The notes under the pieces were generated by a model. The model made no database searches. It had not been told where the DNA came from and worked only from the letters and a program-made list of their open reading frames with translations. Made by a program: the position numbers and the translations under genes. Below, piece after piece: positions 46,082 to 57,551 of a stretch of 64,000 nt of DNA; the first letter of the stretch is position 1, and the number at the start of each line of letters is the position of its first letter. Source of the stretch: Congeria kusceri (Eukaryota > Mollusca > Bivalvia > Myida > Dreissenidae); NCBI GenBank assembly GCA_027627225.1, contig CM051034.1, positions 47,518,881-47,582,880 of the forward strand, in the 5' to 3' direction.

Positions 46082-46489
46082 GTAATTAAGTAACAAATTA
46101 TCTATATGCATTTAAATCTATATTTACTTAAAAGCTACCTTGCATAATAATATTATAATAATAATTGTCTATTACTACAAGACGACTATTATCAACCCCA
46201 ATAGCCTTTTTCTCGGGTTATTTTGTCGTTTATTGATAATTATGTAATTAATCAAAACAATGATTCAATCCACCTAATAAAGCTATCGTCCTCCGGTAAT
46301 ACGTTGTCAGTCTTCCTCTGAGTTTGTCACGCGTTTTCGTAATCAAGTATATTATAAATTTTCTACCAAAATAAAAAACAAAAACAACAACAACAACAAA
46401 ACAGGGGCTTCTCGGTGATGTAATTTGGACCGGCGATTGAAATGCACGAACGGGTCAAGGATCAGACATTATTAAGAATATTAATCTTG
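46082..46489. other. AT-rich non-coding stretch
   Basis: A short (AAC)n run is at about 46380-46402. Nothing else is seen. Confidence 0.5.
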
Positions 46490-46559
46490 ATATATATGTT
46501 CAAATGCCAGTGACTTCATTTGATATTGATAAATTACAGTTAGCGATTTAATATCGAAC

Positions 46560-46790
46560 ACGTTTGGACGATATTATGGTCAGTTCTAAGGAAAACAGTC
46601 TCTGTATTCTTAACGGACGTATTGAACCGGGAAAATATGTGTACATGCTTTAATCTGAGTAGAATTACATTCGCAACTAGGGTGTTGGATTATGTGATTT
46701 GTAGTTATGAGATATTTGCATGGTTTAAATCTTTAAAGGTGCATGACCTTACTGAATTTTCTGATTTAATTTCAATTAAATATTTCGATA
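46560..46790 (+). pseudogene. Endonuclease (EEP/APE-type) C-terminal remnant
   Basis: The reading runs SSKENSLCILNGRI, then after a frame change TCFNLSRITF, VLDYVICSYEIFAWFKSLKV and HDLTEFSDLISI. This follows the APE-type endonuclease plan: a '...LxILNGRxG' strand, a 'VDYV' strand and the final 'FSDH' catalytic motif. The essential His of SDH is Leu here (TTA at 46766), so the enzyme would be dead. The overlapping 105-codon frame (46622-46939) then runs into poly-Asn/Ile from an (AAT)/(GAT) tract at about 46790-46885, which is not part of the protein. Confidence 0.65.
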
Positions 46791-47279
46791 ATGATGAGGA
46801 TGATGATAATGATACTGATAATAACAATACTACTAATAATAATATTAATATTAATATAATAATAATAATAATAATTACAACAATAATAAGATTACAATTA
46901 TATGGGATGATAGTGAACATAAAACTTCGATTGTGGTAGGTATGTTGCCGAAAAATAAAAAAATATTTGATGCATTAGAAACAAAAAAATTAATGTGTCT
47001 ATTGATGTTAATGCGTATGTAAATAAATTGTCATGTAACTTTTTTTATTTGTCTTCTAAAGTTTACGGCGAAGCTCATAAGTCGACGATACAAGAGCACA
47101 CACAACGTTGTAGAAAATCGCCTAGGAAGAATAAAACAATTTTTTTTTAATGCAAAAGAACGTATAAAAACAGTAATTGTAAAGAACATAGAATTAATTT
47201 TATAAATGCCTGATGTAATTTCAATTCTTGTAAACGCAAGGCAAGGCTATTATTTTTCAGAACGAGAAACATAAACTAG

Positions 47280-47600
47280 TTGCTCTTAGTAAAAACGGTT
47301 CCCGTAAATTTTGGTAATATATTAAAAAAAATAATAATAAAAGAAAAAAAGATTTCAAATGATGATACACTGGAAGAGTTTGCTAATCACTTTCGGACTT
47401 TGTCAAATCATCCGAATGGCAGTAGTTTTCGAGAGGACTTTGATGATAACTTTTTGAGCCAGAATATTGATATTGAAATTCTAGATTGTAATTTACGGTT
47501 GAAGAAATTTGTAAAACTATTGGAAATATGTCAAGATACAAAAGCTTTGACACTACGGGAAATGTTACTGATTTCTTCATTAGGCTAAATATTTTATATC
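47280..47600 (+). pseudogene. LINE ORF2 segment before the RT palm
   Basis: A 102-codon frame with KISNDDTLEEFANHFRTLSN followed by HPNGSSFREDFDDNF and NIDIEILDCN. This is the linker to RT N-terminal extension of LINE ORF2 proteins, where an 'F..HF..L' helix and 'LD..I...E'-type positions precede the fingers. A frameshift near 47500 sends the frame off, ending at 47588. The following RT segment is in another frame. Confidence 0.55.
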
Positions 47601-47617
47601 GCCTTACTTAATGACCA

Positions 47618-47974
47618 TTGTTAACCATATTTTGGATTCCGGTATGTACCGAGAAGAAAGCACAAAAGGGGATATTGTTCCCATATGCAAGAAATGTGAT
47701 AAGTCTAATCCTTCAAACTATAGAGGTATTACTCATTAATATTATGGCTAAAATCTGTTCACTAGTTTTGAGGAACAGACTAAATAGATGGTGTGAAGAC
47801 AATCAGATGTTAAACGATGTTCAATATGGATTTAGAGATAATCGAAGCACAATTGGTTGTATTTTTATACTTCATACCGTTATTCAGAAAATGCTTAAAA
47901 GCAATTTAAAATCATATTGTACATTCATTGGTTATGAAAAAGCTTTCGATACGGTAATACATGATGTCTTATAG
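47618..47974 (+). pseudogene. Reverse transcriptase fingers/palm, motif A mutated
   Basis: A 118-codon frame. From residue 43 on it is clean RT: NIMAKICSLVLRNRLNRWCE, DNQMLNDVQYGFRDNRSTIG, then CTFIGYEKAFDTVIHDVL. Q-x-GFR and N-R-ST are the fingers motifs. Motif A should read F-x-D-x-x-K-AFD; here the catalytic Asp is Gly (FIGYEKAFD). Just upstream, in another frame, SNPSNYRGIT (47705-47735) is the usual 'NYRxIS' start of the domain, so the first 40 residues of this frame are out of register. The enzyme is inactive. Confidence 0.75.
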
Positions 47975-48109
47975 ATTAAATTGGCCCAGTCACAAATAAG
48001 TAGTAAAATGTTATCCATGCTTAAATCTGTGTACTCCAATGTTATAGCTTGTATAAAAGATAATGTTCATGTCCTACTTTGAGCTTTCTGAAGTAACCCT
48101 TGGTGTTAA

Positions 48110-48360
48110 ACAAGTAGAGTGACTTTCACCTCTATTGTTCATATTACTGATAAATGATATTAAAACTTATATTCATATGTCTGAATGTACGAATACAGAT
48201 ATTGAACACTTGTCACTTTATATGCTTCTTTTTTTGCAGATGACATTGCTTTATTCACAACAAATCCTAGTAGTCTACAGGCCCAACTTGATTGTATTAA
48301 TAATTTTTCGTGCAAATGGGGTCTTAAGATTAATGTAGCCAAAATAAAAATATGTATTTT
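48110..48360 (+). pseudogene. Reverse transcriptase FADD region
   Basis: In the correct frames this reads LLFILLINDIKTYIH and then, after a shift near 48230, FFADDIALFTTNPSSLQAQL and SCKWGLKINVAKIKICIFEK. FADD (48233-48244) is the RT catalytic box, intact here; GLKIN-x-x-K is motif D. The 67-codon frame that starts at 48135 covers only the first part in the right register. This confirms ORF2 identity and the frameshifts. Confidence 0.75.
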
Positions 48361-48439
48361 TGAAAAACGTACAACACGTAGTAATTTTTTCTCGACTATA
48401 AATAATGAATAGTAGACGTTCTAGATAGTTTTTACTACC

Positions 48440-48700
48440 TTGGAATTAGATTTACCATTAGGACGTCTAGCTAATGCTGTAAAAACACTAAATGAACAAG
48501 CCAACAAAGCATATCACTCACTTATTTTGTTGTTTACTATAGTATATTTTGATATTAAAACTAAATTATTATTGTTTGACTTGAATGTGATACCGATAAT
48601 TTTGTACGGAAGTGAGATTTGGGGTATTTATGATTTTAAAGTTTTACAAGTTAATTCTAGGAGTTCAAAATCAAACGTCTTCGGCAGAAGGTTTTGGTGA
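48440..48700 (+). pseudogene. Reverse transcriptase thumb
   Basis: An 86-codon frame: LPLGRLANAVKTLNEQANKA then YHSL, and near the end NVIPIILYGSEIWGIYDFK. The 'xxPxxLYGSExWG' element is a hallmark of the thumb and connection region in LINE ORF2. The frame leaves the true register near 48655, where the next segment (LGVQNQTSSAEGFGELGRFP) takes over in another frame. Confidence 0.7.
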
Positions 48701-49340
48701 ATTAGGAAGATTTCCACTGTATGTAATTGCCAGAGAAAGGTCACTAAAATACTGGAACAAAATTATTAACAGCACAAACACATTAACAATGAAATTATTT
48801 GAAGAGTTGGTAACAAATATATATTTTGATTCATGTAATACAAAATACAACTGGGCTAAAGCTGTTAAAAATACAATTGAGAGATTGGGGTATGGTTATT
48901 TATGGAATACATTTGATAATAATCTATATTATTTTCCTCTATTAAAACAAAGGATTCATGATCAATATATCCAGTTTTGGTCCGATTCTATAAATTCACA
49001 AAATAAATTGGAATACTATAGACAATTTAAATCCATTTTTAAATACGATCACTATCTTGATATTATTGATAATAATAAACAGAGAATTGCATTGACAAAA
49101 TTTAGATTATCAGTTCATTCCTTAGAAACTGAAACCGGACGATACCATAATATAGAAAGAAGTAATAGACCGTGCAAATTTTGTAATTATAATGTTGTCG
49201 AAACAGAATTTCACTTCTTACTTTGTTGTCCTTTGTATTACGATTTAAGTCGAAAATACGGTATATATAGCGCATATACGTCTTTTGAAAATACAAGAGA
49301 GCAAGGAAACGTGCTTAATTTGTCTACTGTGCTATGTTAA
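48612..49340 (+). pseudogene. LINE ORF2 C-terminal domain (longest intact piece)
   Basis: A 242-codon frame, the longest non-repetitive one in the window. The first ~15 residues overlap the thumb in the wrong register. From LGVQNQTSSAEGFGELGRFP onward it is real ORF2: ARERSLKYWNKII, KYNWAKAVKNTIERLGYG, RIALTKFRLSVHSLETETGR, then the putative zinc-binding motif CKFCNYNVVETEFHFLLCCP. It ends at a stop after NLSTVLC, slightly short of what I would expect. As part of a broken ORF2 it is a pseudogene fragment, although this stretch alone has no stop. Confidence 0.8.
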
Positions 49341-49690
49341 GACGTGCTAGGCAAGCAATTAGTTGCTTCTTAGTAACATTGGATATACTATCTACTATCA
49401 GTGTGTACTTTGCTAACAACCATTTCAACTCAATATCTAGCTCAAACATTCAGCACATTTATGTTGTCATAAATCTGTGTGTAATTAAATATATTTGTAT
49501 GCTTTCAAAATTGTATAAATGTATCTGTTTTGCTATTTCGCCATCTGACGATTGTCTTTATGTATATGGCCAAAGGCATTGTACATGCCGATATGCCTTA
49601 ATAAAGCGTAAACGATATTCGTATTTCGCAATTTCGCTAGGAAAGTATACAGGTCAGGACATGACAGCAATGTTAAATTTGCCAAATTGC
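49341..49690 (+). other. LINE 3' end and junction
   Basis: The 3' end of the retrotransposon, with ATGCCTTAATAAAGCG at about 49592. The 122-codon plus frame (49334-49702) and 94-codon minus frame (49533-49817) are not supported as genes. Duplicated unit sequence resumes at about 49700. Confidence 0.5.
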
Positions 49691-49728
49691 TCATGGCCTT
49701 AAAATGACATATATATCTTTCTGAAACC

Positions 49729-49899
49729 ATGAGTTGTATAAGCATGAAACTGTCGTTTATACACATCATTGGCAGAACAAACTCGTTTACAATCTTTATA
49801 GTATCCATCATACGCACCGCAGAAACAGAAGACAGAAATCAACACTTGGGGTGCAAAAGATTTGCACCACTTATTAGTGAGCGAGCATATCTATCATAG
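49729..49899 (+). CDS. Small-protein gene family S, copy C (intact 56-codon frame)
   Basis: ATG 49729 opens MSCISMKLSFIHIIGR, then TNSFTIFIVSIIRTAETED, RNQHLGCKRFAPLISERA and YLS, stop at 49897. A second Met (residue 6, MKLSF) gives a better signal-peptide start; the hydrophobic stretch is residues 20-28. Copies A (25108) and B (29213) match from the first Met through the RNQHL and FAPL region in the same register, but are broken; this one is open. Relative to copy A it lacks about 50 bp after SERA, so the shared TSADVIAF end is lost and the C-terminus is probably truncated. The sequence CTGAAACCATGAG before the start is also shared. Function unknown; expression unproven. Confidence 0.4.
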   Translation: MSCISMKLSFIHIIGRTNSFTIFIVSIIRTAETEDRNQHLGCKRFAPLISERAYLS

Positions 49900-50449
49900 C
49901 AAAATATAACAGACGATACGCGTTAATTTTAGGGTGCATTTTTGGATAAGCAGTTTTCGTTGTAACAAATTCCCTGCATTTGACCGGAGTACAATCGCGG
50001 TGGTGTATTTCAACACGTCATAAAATTAATGTTAGAATGCAATAAAGATGTTGCCTGGTTGTTTGATAAAGTTAACAGAAGTTGGCACAATTTTTAAATT
50101 ACCTGTAGACCAATGAAGTGAGAAATATCATTGTTAGAACATCTTGGATTAAATGCTTACACAGGTATATGGTTATGGTCAAGTTAAATGGTACACATAA
50201 TTTCAAATACCAAATAGCCAAGTCCTAGCTGATGCATCAACATTTCTCAAGAATGCATAGTTTGCATCATTTTTATTAATATCTGAACCAACGCTGACTT
50301 TAAAATTGAAAAACTAAGTTGCGTTATTGTTCATTCTTAGCCTACTTTATTTAAACATATTTGATACACGTGTTCACGTGTGTATACTTCAGCTGATAAT
50401 TAGTAGTTTGTATATGATATATTAGATGCTGGTGTTTAAATGTGGATGG
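49900..50449 (+). other. 3' flank of copy C (duplicated, non-coding)
   Basis: AAAATATAACAGACGATACG near 49905, and TGAGAAATATCAT near 50120, match the flanks of copies A and B respectively. No gene is seen. Confidence 0.45.
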
Positions 50450-50645
50450 AATGTACATTAGCTATTGGTACTTGATTTATATGCTCGTTGAGCTTTTCAA
50501 GTACAACCACGTGCAATTTATTACCTTTCCAATGAGAACAGGCATTTTACATTTGACCCCAAAACCTTCGGTCAATGTAGCATATAGAACAGGCTAACGA
50601 TTGGCCTGATAAGCTACTGCTATCGAAGATCATAGACCTTTCGCG
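50450..50645 (+). repeat. Duplicated block P4, second copy
   Basis: Matches 26281-26460 in direct orientation. P3 to P4 distance is 0.7 kb here and about 1.2 kb in unit A, which carries an extra MITE within the interval and another after it. Confidence 0.6.
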
Positions 50646-52442
50646 AACTTACAAATATTCATAGCCGAGTATTTCTCCCAGTTTGATTGCAATGAACTGT
50701 ATATAAAACTAAACAAACTAAACATGTGTTGTGATAATTATAAAATCAACAAATAATGTACATTCGTTGTCAATATTTCGAACAACTTTTTAACTAACAG
50801 CAACACATTGATATTATAAGATATTTCATTAACGTATTATAATTGAAGGTCAAGCACGTACAGCTAATCAATTGTATGGGATTGCAATCTGTACGTTATT
50901 GGAAACAATACAAGTATAGATGTTGCCAATATAGAGCTGGATATATTCTTTACTATGTACACTGAAAACGTGCACAGTTTATATAAAAAAAACTGGTCAG
51001 TTACAGAAACATATAATACACAGTTTTATTAAATACCTTTCTATTGTATACATACTGAATTTTACAAGTAGCATTGGTAAACGGGCTACTTCATGTCGAA
51101 ATAAACACTTGGCCGCATTAGGCTGTTTTCGGAATGCAAATCCACAACTTTCAATTTCGTGTGTAAATCTAGCTGGACATATAAGTTTATCGAATACAAC
51201 AATGCATAAATAAAAGGAATTACCTATCATTATGACACATCATTTCGTTTCTGTTCAGTAGTTTTCAACATATCCAGAAACAAACAAAACACACGTTAGG
51301 CAAGTTTACTACTGGTTTATCACCATCAACCTCACATTTTAAAATTCACACCGGCAACGAAAAGGCAAAAAACAGAATAATAGTCGTTATTCAATCTGAT
51401 TAAAATCATATCGTACGCTTTCCGTAGGCGTACGAAGTTCGTTTCACTTTATTCAGGTTGAGTAGTTATGATTCATCAGTTATCATAATACATGTAATTT
51501 CCATGCCACAATAGTTTATGTAATAGTGATGTTAAAATCAACTGTTAAAGTATTTGCATTTGTATGATACAAATAAATATATGCCATTGTAGCACTATGT
51601 TGTTTTCGTCATATTGTCAACAACTATTTGCGCACCAACAATTAACACAATTACATGCATACGTATACAAGTGTTAATATGTTTTATGAACGTATACCTA
51701 TTTTTATTTTAATATCAAATTCACTGGTTATAACACAACAGTTCTATTGAATTCACATATCATTTTTCTCACATAATTTATAAAGTATTCTATTTAGAAT
51801 GCGGTAAGGGATTTTCAATGCTAATGCAAGTATTTTGGTGAGTAACGTTGCTTTGGAATTTCATTTACTATGAAATTCTTTTGGATTTTCGTTCTTACGT
51901 ATGGTAATCGTCTTCTGAAGTACTTGCAATGAATTTCAGAAATGTTATAGTGATGTGACACGTATAATCTTCGTGGAGAATGATAATCATTGTAACACAA
52001 ATGAAACATGATACAAGAAATAATTCATATCGTAGACAACGCATGTTGTTGAAGAATTATTAATGATAATGCTTTACTCATGAATACATTAATATTATTT
52101 AATTACTTTATTGTCATATATTTAATATTCCTTATTGGTCCATTGCTAGTGGTACATGAAACATCGGTGTACATTGTTACTTGTGTGTGTTTGCTCAGTA
52201 TCGATGTATGCTAAGTATAACATTGCACAGCTCTACACACATCGGCTTTTGGACCATGTGAAACCTCAACTACAAAAGAGTGCCATATCGATGAGATAGT
52301 TGTTTTTTAATAACGACTTTTTAGGTTTGTTGCACATCGCTGTAACATACACATGTCGTGGCCAATAAGAACATACATCTACGAAATAAGTTTGTAGTCA
52401 TCAACTAGCAGAATTGAAGGCATATAACAAGATTGTGTTTTG
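50646..52442. other. AT-rich stretch without a supported gene
   Basis: A 77-codon minus frame at 50997-51230 has four Cys (ICPARF, ESCGF, AAKCLF, KLCIIC), but no paralogue and no signal peptide that I trust. Nothing else is seen. Confidence 0.4.
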
Positions 52443-52822
52443 CTTAGTTTAAATCTAGTGAAATCTGCAGCGTGACAATGTACAATCTGCCTACCGATGG
52501 CATGATTTAGTTTTAATCTATTGAAATCTGCAACGTGACAATGTATAATCTGCCAACCGATGGATTGTTTTAGTTGAATCTATTGAAATCTGCAACGTGA
52601 CAATGTATAATCTGCCAACTGAATGCTTGGTTTAGTTTGAGTCTATTGAAATCTGCAACATGACAATGTAAATCTGCCAACTGATGGCTTGGTTTAGTTT
52701 GAATATATTGAAATTTGCAACGTGACAATGTGTAATCTGCTAAGTGATGGCATGGTTTAGTTTGAATCTATTGAAATCTGCAACGTGACAATGTATAATC
52801 TGCCAACTGATGGCTTGGTTGG
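52443..52822 (+). repeat. Minisatellite, 62-63-bp unit, 6 copies
   Basis: The unit contains TTGAAATCTGCAACGTGACA, ATGTATAATCTGCCAACTGA and TGGCTTGGTTTAGTTTGAAT. GAAATCTGC anchors fall at 52460, 52523, 52585, 52648, 52710 and 52773. Copies differ by a few bases each. Confidence 0.9.
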
Positions 52823-53389
52823 CTTGGTCTCTACTTAATCGAAAAACACGTATAATAAAAGAGGATTGTTGTTTCAAAATGTTGTACTTTTAGTTGCATG
52901 CATTGATTAATTATTAAATTCAATCTGATTAGACGTGCTGTTTAATTATTAGTATGCACCTGTTCGTGTAGTTTAAGCTACATCCAAGCATTTGTTGTAA
53001 GGGATATGCTATTTAAATGGATATTGTTTTATGTATTTCTTCGTATTTTGTTGTTCGTTTTGTTTAAACAGATGTGTGCTTAATGATTGTCATTGATTTG
53101 AGAATTATTAATTTTAATGTATTATCGATATAATGTACTCCAAACATGTTTTTATACTTGTGTATGCACAACGCTGGCACGCATACATGCGAATTTGTAT
53201 GTGTTCTGGTATTTTCGTATGTATTTGAGCTTTTCCATTTGAATTACTAGACTTTTGCGGTACAACTACATCAGTTAACGAATGTGTTTAACAGAGAAAC
53301 GTTTGTGGTCACGAAGTCTAAATGTGTTTGTACTTAACGTTAGTTCGTTCTGCTAGGCGAAAAAGCCTCTCATATACTCGGAAATAACT
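52823..53389. other. AT-rich non-coding stretch
   Basis: Nothing is recognisable here. Confidence 0.5.
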
Positions 53390-53602
53390 TTGTGCACTAT
53401 GTTTTCTGGTTCTGCAACTCTCAATTATAGACACTTCAGCAATGTAGATTACGAACAAACTGCAATGTTATATGCATCAACTGTTAAAAACTACAATTTA
53501 TATAATAATATGTGCATTAAGGCAACCTGTCTGACACAAAACAGTCTGCTGCATTGTTTTAAATGCATGAATGCAAATTTGAATAATTTGCACACGTCAT
53601 GA
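53390..53602 (+). CDS. Small Cys-containing frame, family T, copy C
   Basis: A 70-codon frame beginning MCTMFSGSATLNYRHFSNVD and ending LLHCFKCMNANLNNLHTS. Its last 27 codons align, without a gap and to the same TGA, with 61649-61732 (QAMRLAQRNTQHSFECTNAN, then INIVYKS). Identical or similar positions include L-x-Q, H-x-F-[KE]-C, NAN-[LI]-N and [HY]-x-S. Conservative replacements and a shared stop favour a once-coding C-terminus over plain duplicated noise. No signal peptide is apparent, so the start is uncertain and an upstream exon is possible. Family not recognised. Confidence 0.35.
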   Translation: MCTMFSGSATLNYRHFSNVDYEQTAMLYASTVKNYNLYNNMCIKATCLTQNSLLHCFKCMNANLNNLHTS

Positions 53603-54589
53603 AAATGACATTAATATTCATATTAAGGAAACGAACATTGTTAAATTGGTTATCGTCATTTAATGGAACAGTTACACAGTCTGGTGTTGGATTTGTTTCT
53701 TCTCTAAGATGTAATTTTAAACCTGGAATTTGTAAAATCTGACAAAACTGTTCATATGACAATTTGTTTGCTTACACAATTTATAGGGCGTGTAGCAATT
53801 TTTGTCTCGACAAATAACATATATTCGAAAAGTTTTAACTTTGCACATGCAACATGCTTTCGAGCCTATAAATATTAACGATAGTTGTAGTATGGAACAG
53901 GAATGACCGTCAGTTATAGAAAAATATTTCTCACTGCCAAAAACTGTGAAACTTCACCTTTAGTTGAAATTACAGGAATCTGTGTGAATATATAAATGTT
54001 CAAATTTGAACTATGAAAATAAGTATATTATATAAGATATGATAAAATATATTATAAAAATGTTATACAAATTATTTTACTTAAATAATTATGCTTATCT
54101 AATATAAACACAAATCAAGTGGATTGGTCCGAAATTCAAAACATGAAATTTATATCATGTTGATATATAATGGACTTTACATACATTCATATTACATATA
54201 TCTGATTTTATTTCTTTACTACCTATGCTAGGAATGTAGTTTTAACAGTCAATGCGTTCTGTTTTAAGAATAATTTCCACGAATGTTGAACATTCTTCAA
54301 ATGGAATGAATCATACCTAAATATTGGTAATGTTAATAAGTGAAGTCCAAACTATTTAGAATATACACTTGGTGCGTAATTTAAATCACTTTTAGTCGCT
54401 ACCTATTTGCTATATTGAAATATTTGATATCGTTTTCATATTCGTTCAATGCATAAGATATTCGATGCAATCTAATCTAAATCAAATGTTCAAATTGTAT
54501 TTAGCATCACAACACTCTCTTTTAAAGGTGCTGCGAGCTGTAGTTCGTTCGATACGTACGTTGTGTATCCATTAGAGAGGCAATTAACA
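53603..54589. other. AT-rich non-coding stretch
   Basis: Nothing is recognisable. It lies between two blocks that are repeated in the same order at 61.6-62.9 kb. Confidence 0.45.
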
Positions 54590-54655
54590 CCTATTTAAGT
54601 AATGTTAATACTCAACTGTCAGTAATTAGTGACTAGAAACAAAATACAAATTTTC
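54590..54655 (+). repeat. Duplicated block P9 (matches 62870-62925; weaker at 14525)
   Basis: AACTGTCAGTAATTAGTGAC then TAGAAACAAAAT aligns with ACCTGTCTGTAATTAGGCTA then CCAGAAACCAAAAT at 62880, and more loosely with ATCTGTCAGTAATTATGCTA at 14535. Confidence 0.5.
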
Positions 54656-55882
54656 GAGATTTGAATCGTATGTCGGTGATATATTGTTAGACGAATGAAC
54701 AGAAAGCCGTCACGTATATGCATACATTTGAGTAAGAAATGTTGCCAATTTCCATAGAAGGTTTCTGGGCGTCGTTGTTCTGTTTTGAACCGTCAATTCC
54801 GTATTTATTTTATGCTTTCCATGTGTTAATTTGGAAATTATCGTGAAATAAAATTGGTAATTTGCTGTTTTAAAATAGTAAACATAAAATGTGTAGTTTG
54901 CTTTTATAAAAGAGTGAAAATTATCACTCACTTTGATAATGACACGTTTACATCGGGAAGTCTGAAAATACTAAGATTACAATTTTTAAGTATACAATAA
55001 AAAGAAAATGTGTTGGTTTCGATAGGATATCAAATTTTGATTCACTCGTGATTATAGAAAAAATGTGTTTACACTCGTGGCTCGGCCACTCGCAAAATAT
55101 AAATTCATATGATCACTCGTAAATTAAAATCGATATTCTACCAAAACCAACAAATATCATCTATGTGCTAATTGCACAATCAATGTATTATTATAACAAT
55201 CGTAATTTTTACTTCATACTTAACTATATTATATTTCTATCATCCGGAAAATAATACTGAAACTATTTGAAGGTTTGAACAGAGTTATTAGAATCATATT
55301 GTTAATAAATGTCCATCAACACGCAATACGCATACTTTGCGTGTGAAGTGTTTGTTCAATGCAGGCATTGTTATATATCTGGTACATACATGAATTCATT
55401 TGAACTCATTTGAAAGTTACTTACCTAAAGGTCCGAAAGATGTCGTCATTACAATAACATATTATTACGAGCTTACGCACATCCTTTGTGAATATAATCA
55501 GACATTGCATTTATGGTTGTTAAAAACACTATACATTTCAGTGCTCAAGTTAAGAGGAGTTTTAGAGTAAATACACATTTACTATTCGCAACAAATACTC
55601 ATTAAAAATTTAAAAAAAAATGGGTGTATTGAGAAAAAAAAATGTGACTGACTTTGTTCCAACATATATTGAGTTTGAACATAAGTATATAACAATATAT
55701 TAATGGAAATATTTGCAGATATTAATTGAAAAAGCAATTTGTTATTTATAATTTACCCTAGTATACATTTCTAAACCATTTAAAATATACATTGTTTTCA
55801 CAGTTTTATATGTGCTGGAGAAAATAACCTTTATTTTTAAATTAAGGAAGTACCAGTACCATATTACTATTTTTTATCTAGG
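54656..55882. other. AT-rich non-coding stretch
   Basis: Nothing is recognisable here. Confidence 0.5.
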
Positions 55883-56882
<1,000 letters not shown>

Positions 56883-57398
56883 GCTACATATTTTATTAAA
56901 TATAACTTTTTTCTACCCATGATGTTATCTTTAGCATGTGGTATTTATATTCAAACCAAATTGTTGGTATTAGCCCCGCAGTATAAAGACGAGTACGAGA
57001 TGTGTTCGTTTCTTGTACGTGTGTTTTAACCATTAGTCATGTTTAGACACATTACAATGATTCCATTCTACCTAGATGTGAAAATACCTTCCTTTGATGT
57101 AATATCTGAACATGTAATAGTTTCAACATACTAATCACCACCTACGACTGGTTCGGTCTGTACATACACTATAATTAAAAATGCATCAACTTGTATCAGG
57201 AGCAACACGTTTTGTACGTTCTTTATGGTTTAACATTAATCGTATTTACCTTTTCTTTCTTCAGTAGCCATTGTGGGCATTTTAATATACTTTGTCTATA
57301 GTAAATGTAATTTAGTACGACAATGCACATTTGCGATACACATACGCATATGTATACGTTTATTGTTAATGAGTTTATATGTATATGCTATATTTTAA
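56883..57398. other. AT-rich non-coding stretch
   Basis: Nothing is recognisable here. Confidence 0.5.
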
Positions 57399-57551
57399 TG
57401 CCGTTCTAATGTAAAATGCAGACGTACGTTCAAAGCTGAAGGTCCGGTTGCTAACATTTCAGGTAAGTGTCGTGTAAACTGCAATAGTACATTCAAAAGT
57501 GAACGTCCTATTGCTGAAATCTCAGAAAACCAGTTATGGGTGTCGTTATAG
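57399..57551 (+). CDS. Exon-like frame with a 21-residue tandem repeat
   Basis: The frame is open from a stop at 57396 and reads CRSNVKCRRTFKAEGPVANI, SGKCRVNCNSTFKSERPIAE and ISENQLWVSL, stop at 57549. A 63-bp unit starting at TGC 57417 and again at TGC 57480 gives C-[RN]-[RS]-TFK-[AS]-E-[GR]-P-[VI]-A-[NE]-IS twice. The period is exactly 21 codons and the changes are mostly conservative. There is no ATG, so it would have to be an internal exon; TTCAG|GTAAGT at 57465 is a perfect splice donor, which competes with reading through. Family not recognised; it could be a non-coding tandem duplication. Confidence 0.25.
   Translation, partial: CRSNVKCRRTFKAEGPVANISGKCRVNCNSTFKSERPIAEISENQLWVSL

Larger units (their letters stand above)
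46490..49630 (+). mobile_element. Degenerate non-LTR retrotransposon (LINE), plus strand
   Basis: In order: the end of an endonuclease domain, an AT-rich linker, the reverse transcriptase fingers and palm with FADD, the thumb (LYGSEIWG), a C-terminal domain with a Cys/His motif, and a 3' region ending near an AATAAA-like TTAATAAAGCG (49599). Multiple frameshifts and stops break the single ORF2 expected of such elements. The 5' end and most of the endonuclease are missing, as in a typical 5'-truncated copy. The clade is not assigned; it is close to LINEs common in marine invertebrates. It separates the unit-C promoter region (45.6 kb) from the small ORF at 49729. Confidence 0.85.

Noticed and set aside
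49334..49817. 122-codon plus frame and 94-codon minus frame at the LINE 3' end
   Set aside because: They lie across the LINE tail and junction, have low-complexity composition and no domain.
57399..57551. Alternative reading as a 44-nt micro-exon between TGCAG (57421) and CAG|GTAAGT (57465)
   Set aside because: The reading with both repeat units in one frame explains more of the sequence; the micro-exon remains possible but has no further support.
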